Shown here: positions 11,670-13,642 of the stretch, piece by piece
Position numbering within the stretch: the first letter of the stretch is position 1
Layout: each line of letters starts with the position of its first letter
From: Gemmatimonadota bacterium
GTDB taxonomy: Bacteria; Gemmatimonadota; Gemmatimonadetes; Gemmatimonadales; Gemmatimonadaceae
Direction: 5' to 3'
DNA: 13,642 nt
Assembly: GCA_028287225.1 (NCBI GenBank)
Contig: JAQBPZ010000105.1
Span: 1 to 13,642, forward strand
Position numbers and translations under genes: made by a program
Notes under the pieces: model-generated
Told to the model about the DNA's origin: nothing
What the model saw: the letters and a program-made list of their open reading frames with translations, nothing else
Database searches by the model: none

Positions 11670-13642
11670 TCAGTCGCCCGAGGCGACTATTGGGCCGTGG
11701 GCCGTAGTGGAGTCGGGATCCGTCGCCCATGGCAGCCGGCTGGCCATGCGGCCGAGCCAGGACTGCAGGTCGTCGAGATAGGTATAGAAGACCGGGGTGA
11801 CGAAGAGCGTCACGACCTGCGAGAAGGCCAGCCCGCCCACCACCGCGATGCCGAGCGGGCGCCGCGAGGCGGCGCTGGCGCCGATGCCGATGGCGATGGG
11901 CAGCGTGCCGACGATGGCGGCCACCGTCGTCATCATGATGGGGCGGAAGCGCACGCTCGCCGCGCGCACGATGGCTTCCGCCGGCGTGATGTGGCCCGCG
12001 CGCTCGGCCTCGATGGCGAAGTCGATCATCATGATGGCGTTCTTCTTCACGATGCCGATGAGCATGATGACGCCCACGTAGCCGTAGACGTCGAGCTGCT
12101 GGCCGGTGACGAAGAGGGCGAGCAGCGCGCCGAAGGCGGCGAAGGGCAGCCCCGTCAGGATGGTGATGGGGTGGATGAAGCTCTCGTAGAGGATCCCGAG
12201 GATGATGTAGATGATGAAGATCGTGATGAGCAGCAGGATGCCGAGGCCGGCCTGCGAGTCCTGGAAGGCCTGCGCGGTGCCGGAGAAGTTGGCGGCGATG
12301 CTCGCCGGCAGGTTCTGCTGCGCGAGCTTCTCCACGGCGGCCACCGCCGCGCCGAGGTTTCCGTTGGGGGGCAGGTTGAACGAGATGGTGACCGACGCGA
12401 GCTGCCCGGAATGCGCGATGCTCTGCGGCCCCATGCCCGGCGTGAAGGTCGCGATGTCGGAGAGCGGGACGAGCTTTCCGCCTCGGCCGGCCACGTGGAT
12501 CTTGGAGAGGGCCGAGATGTCCGCCTGGTCCTGCGGGCGGAGCTGGAGCATGACCCAGTACTGGTTGGTGGGCGTGTAGATCGTGGAGGCCTGCTGCTCG
12601 CTGAACGCGCTCGAGAGCGTGCGCAGGATCGCCAGGGGCGTCACGCCGAGGCTGGCCGCTCGCTCGCGATCGATCTTGACGTTGACGACCGGGTTCTTGT
12701 TCTGCAGATCGCTGGTGACGTCCGTGAGCAGCGGCAGCTGCTTCATGGAGGCGGTGAGCTTGTTGGCGCCCGCGTAGAGTGACTGGACGTCGTTGCCCTG
12801 GAGCGTGTACTGGTAGAGCGTCTTGGAGCCGCGGCCGCCGATGCGGATGCTGGGCGGGTTCTGGACGAACACCTGGAGGCCGGGAATCCCGCTGAGCCGC
12901 CGCGTCAGGATCTGCACCATCTGGTCGGCGGGGGGGCGCTGTCCCGCCGGCTTGAGGATGATGTTGAGATCGCCGCGACTGCCGCCGTTGACCGACGACA
13001 TGTACCCGACGACGTTGGAATCCTTGACGAGCGCGGCGTTCGCCAGGAGCTGGAGCCGGACCATCTCCGTGAACGACGTGCCCTGGGCCGCCTCGGTGGT
13101 GGCGCTCAGGAGCCCCGTGTCGTCGCTCGGGAAGAGTCCCTTCGGCACCACGCGGAACAGGACGACCGTGCAGACGAGGATCAGCAGCGAGAACAGCAGC
13201 GTCACGAAGCGCCGCCGCATCGCCCAGCCGAGGGTGCGCTCGTACGCGTGCAGCGTGCGGTCGAAGGCGTTCTCGAACATGTTGTAGAGGCGGCCGTGCG
13301 TCTCCCCCGTGTGCGGCTTGAGGAAGCGCGCGCAGAGCATGGGGGTGAGCGTCAGCGAGACGACGCCGGAGACGAGGATCGCCGCCGAGATGGTGATGGC
13401 GAACTCGCGGAAGAGGCGGCCGATGATGCCGCCCATGAAGATGAGCGGGATGAAGACCGAGGCGAGCGACAGCGTCATGGAGAGGATCGTGAACCCCACC
13501 TCCTCCGCCCCGCGCAGCGCCGCGTCCATCGGCGGCTCGCCCGCCTCGATGTGCCGCATGATGTTCTCGAGCATCACGATGGCGTCGTCCACCACGAAGC
13601 CCACCGCCAGCGTCAACGCCATCAGCGACAGGTTGTCGATGC
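11670..13642 (-). CDS. RND efflux pump inner-membrane subunit (MdtB/MdtC-like), N-terminus beyond right edge
   Basis: The last 656 residues of a second RND transporter. The frame is open to the edge: the codons before the first in-window Met read IDNLSL, exactly the helix-4 lead-in of the family, so the gene is cut by the window, not short. The proton-relay aspartates are in GFVVDDAIVMLEN. The helix-10 motif is IGIVKKNAIMMIDFA, the usual MdtB/MdtC form. The second periplasmic loop (STTEAAQGTSF through QNPPSIRIGGRGSKTLYQYTL) and the closing helices are intact. It is clearly related to the downstream gene, so the pair looks like an old duplication. In MdtBC-type systems two different RND proteins assemble in one trimer with a periplasmic adaptor and an outer-membrane channel; that is the likely arrangement here. 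Confidence 0.93.
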   Translation of the reverse strand, partial: IDNLSLMALTLAVGFVVDDAIVMLENIMRHIEAGEPPMDAALRGAEEVGFTILSMTLSLASVFIPLIFMGGIIGRLFREFAITISAAILVSGVVSLTLTPMLCARFLKPHTGETHGRLYNMFENAFDRTLHAYERTLGWAMRRRFVTLLFSLLILVCTVVLFRVVPKGLFPSDDTGLLSATTEAAQGTSFTEMVRLQLLANAALVKDSNVVGYMSSVNGGSRGDLNIILKPAGQRPPADQMVQILTRRLSGIPGLQVFVQNPPSIRIGGRGSKTLYQYTLQGNDVQSLYAGANKLTASMKQLPLLTDVTSDLQNKNPVVNVKIDRERAASLGVTPLAILRTLSSAFSEQQASTIYTPTNQYWVMLQLRPQDQADISALSKIHVAGRGGKLVPLSDIATFTPGMGPQSIAHSGQLASVTISFNLPPNGNLGAAVAAVEKLAQQNLPASIAANFSGTAQAFQDSQAGLGILLLITIFIIYIILGILYESFIHPITILTGLPFAAFGALLALFVTGQQLDVYGYVGVIMLIGIVKKNAIMMIDFAIEAERAGHITPAEAIVRAASVRFRPIMMTTVAAIVGTLPIAIGIGASAASRRPLGIAVVGGLAFSQVVTLFVTPVFYTYLDDLQSWLGRMASRLPWATDPDSTTAHGPIVASGD

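Noticed and set aside
9035..11707. An 890-codon plus-strand open frame antisense to the RND gene.
   Set aside because: It is a shadow of GC-rich third-codon bias: composition is Arg/Asp/Glu/His-rich with no domain, while the opposite strand encodes an unmistakable RND protein.
13600..13642. A truncated RND gene starting at the Met at 13622.
   Set aside because: The frame continues upstream to the window edge with the expected family sequence (IDNLSL), so the gene is cut by the window only.
1..13642. A defence, toxin-antitoxin, prophage or secondary-metabolite system.
   Set aside because: Every sizeable gene but two falls in a common housekeeping or envelope family, and no nuclease, toxin, integrase, capsid or synthase motif is visible.

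Overview
The window is GC-rich bacterial chromosome with dense coding, frequent GTG starts and patchy Shine-Dalgarno sequences. The gene set and the style of intergenic repeat fit a Gemmatimonadota-like bacterium. That placement is an inference from overall character, not from a phylogenetic marker. No tRNA, rRNA, CRISPR array, phage gene, transposase or plasmid function is visible.

Layout, left to right. (1) At 1-426, minus strand, is the N-terminal part of a four-helix membrane protein that runs off the left edge, with a possible promoter and operator upstream. (2) At 530-825 is an intergenic palindromic element bounded by inverted arrays of a 7-base unit (GGGATTA/TAATCCC). (3) A DJ-1/PfpI-family gene (832-1479, minus) is divergent from holB. 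A second kind of inverted heptamer array (unit GCGGTGA, 1541-1623) lies between the two starts. (4) holB and moaC overlap by ATGA and are followed by a membrane-anchored lytic transglycosylase. (5) A convergent MltD-like lipoprotein transglycosylase with LysM domains (4093-5877, minus) shares with it a perfect 19-bp hairpin at 4039-4080. (6) An unrecognised gene (6034-6603, minus) is divergent from rpiB. rpiB seems to be preceded by a leaderless 14-codon reading frame whose stop overlaps the rpiB start. (7) rpiB, a single-domain response regulator and a PAP2 phosphatase run rightward. (8) A second copy of the GGGATTA element (8281-8545) sits exactly between the convergent PAP2 and RND genes and supplies the PAP2 stop codon. 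(9) Two tandem MdtB/MdtC-like RND efflux pump genes (minus) fill the rest; the upstream one runs off the right edge.

The genes are mostly housekeeping (replication clamp loading, molybdopterin synthesis, pentose phosphate pathway) and envelope functions (two transglycosylases, a lipid phosphatase, an RND pump pair). They do not form one pathway. The most unusual content is between the genes: three spacers hold palindromic elements whose ends are short inverted arrays of degenerate heptamers, with two unrelated heptamers used in the same architecture. Two of them sit within a few bases of neighbouring stop codons.
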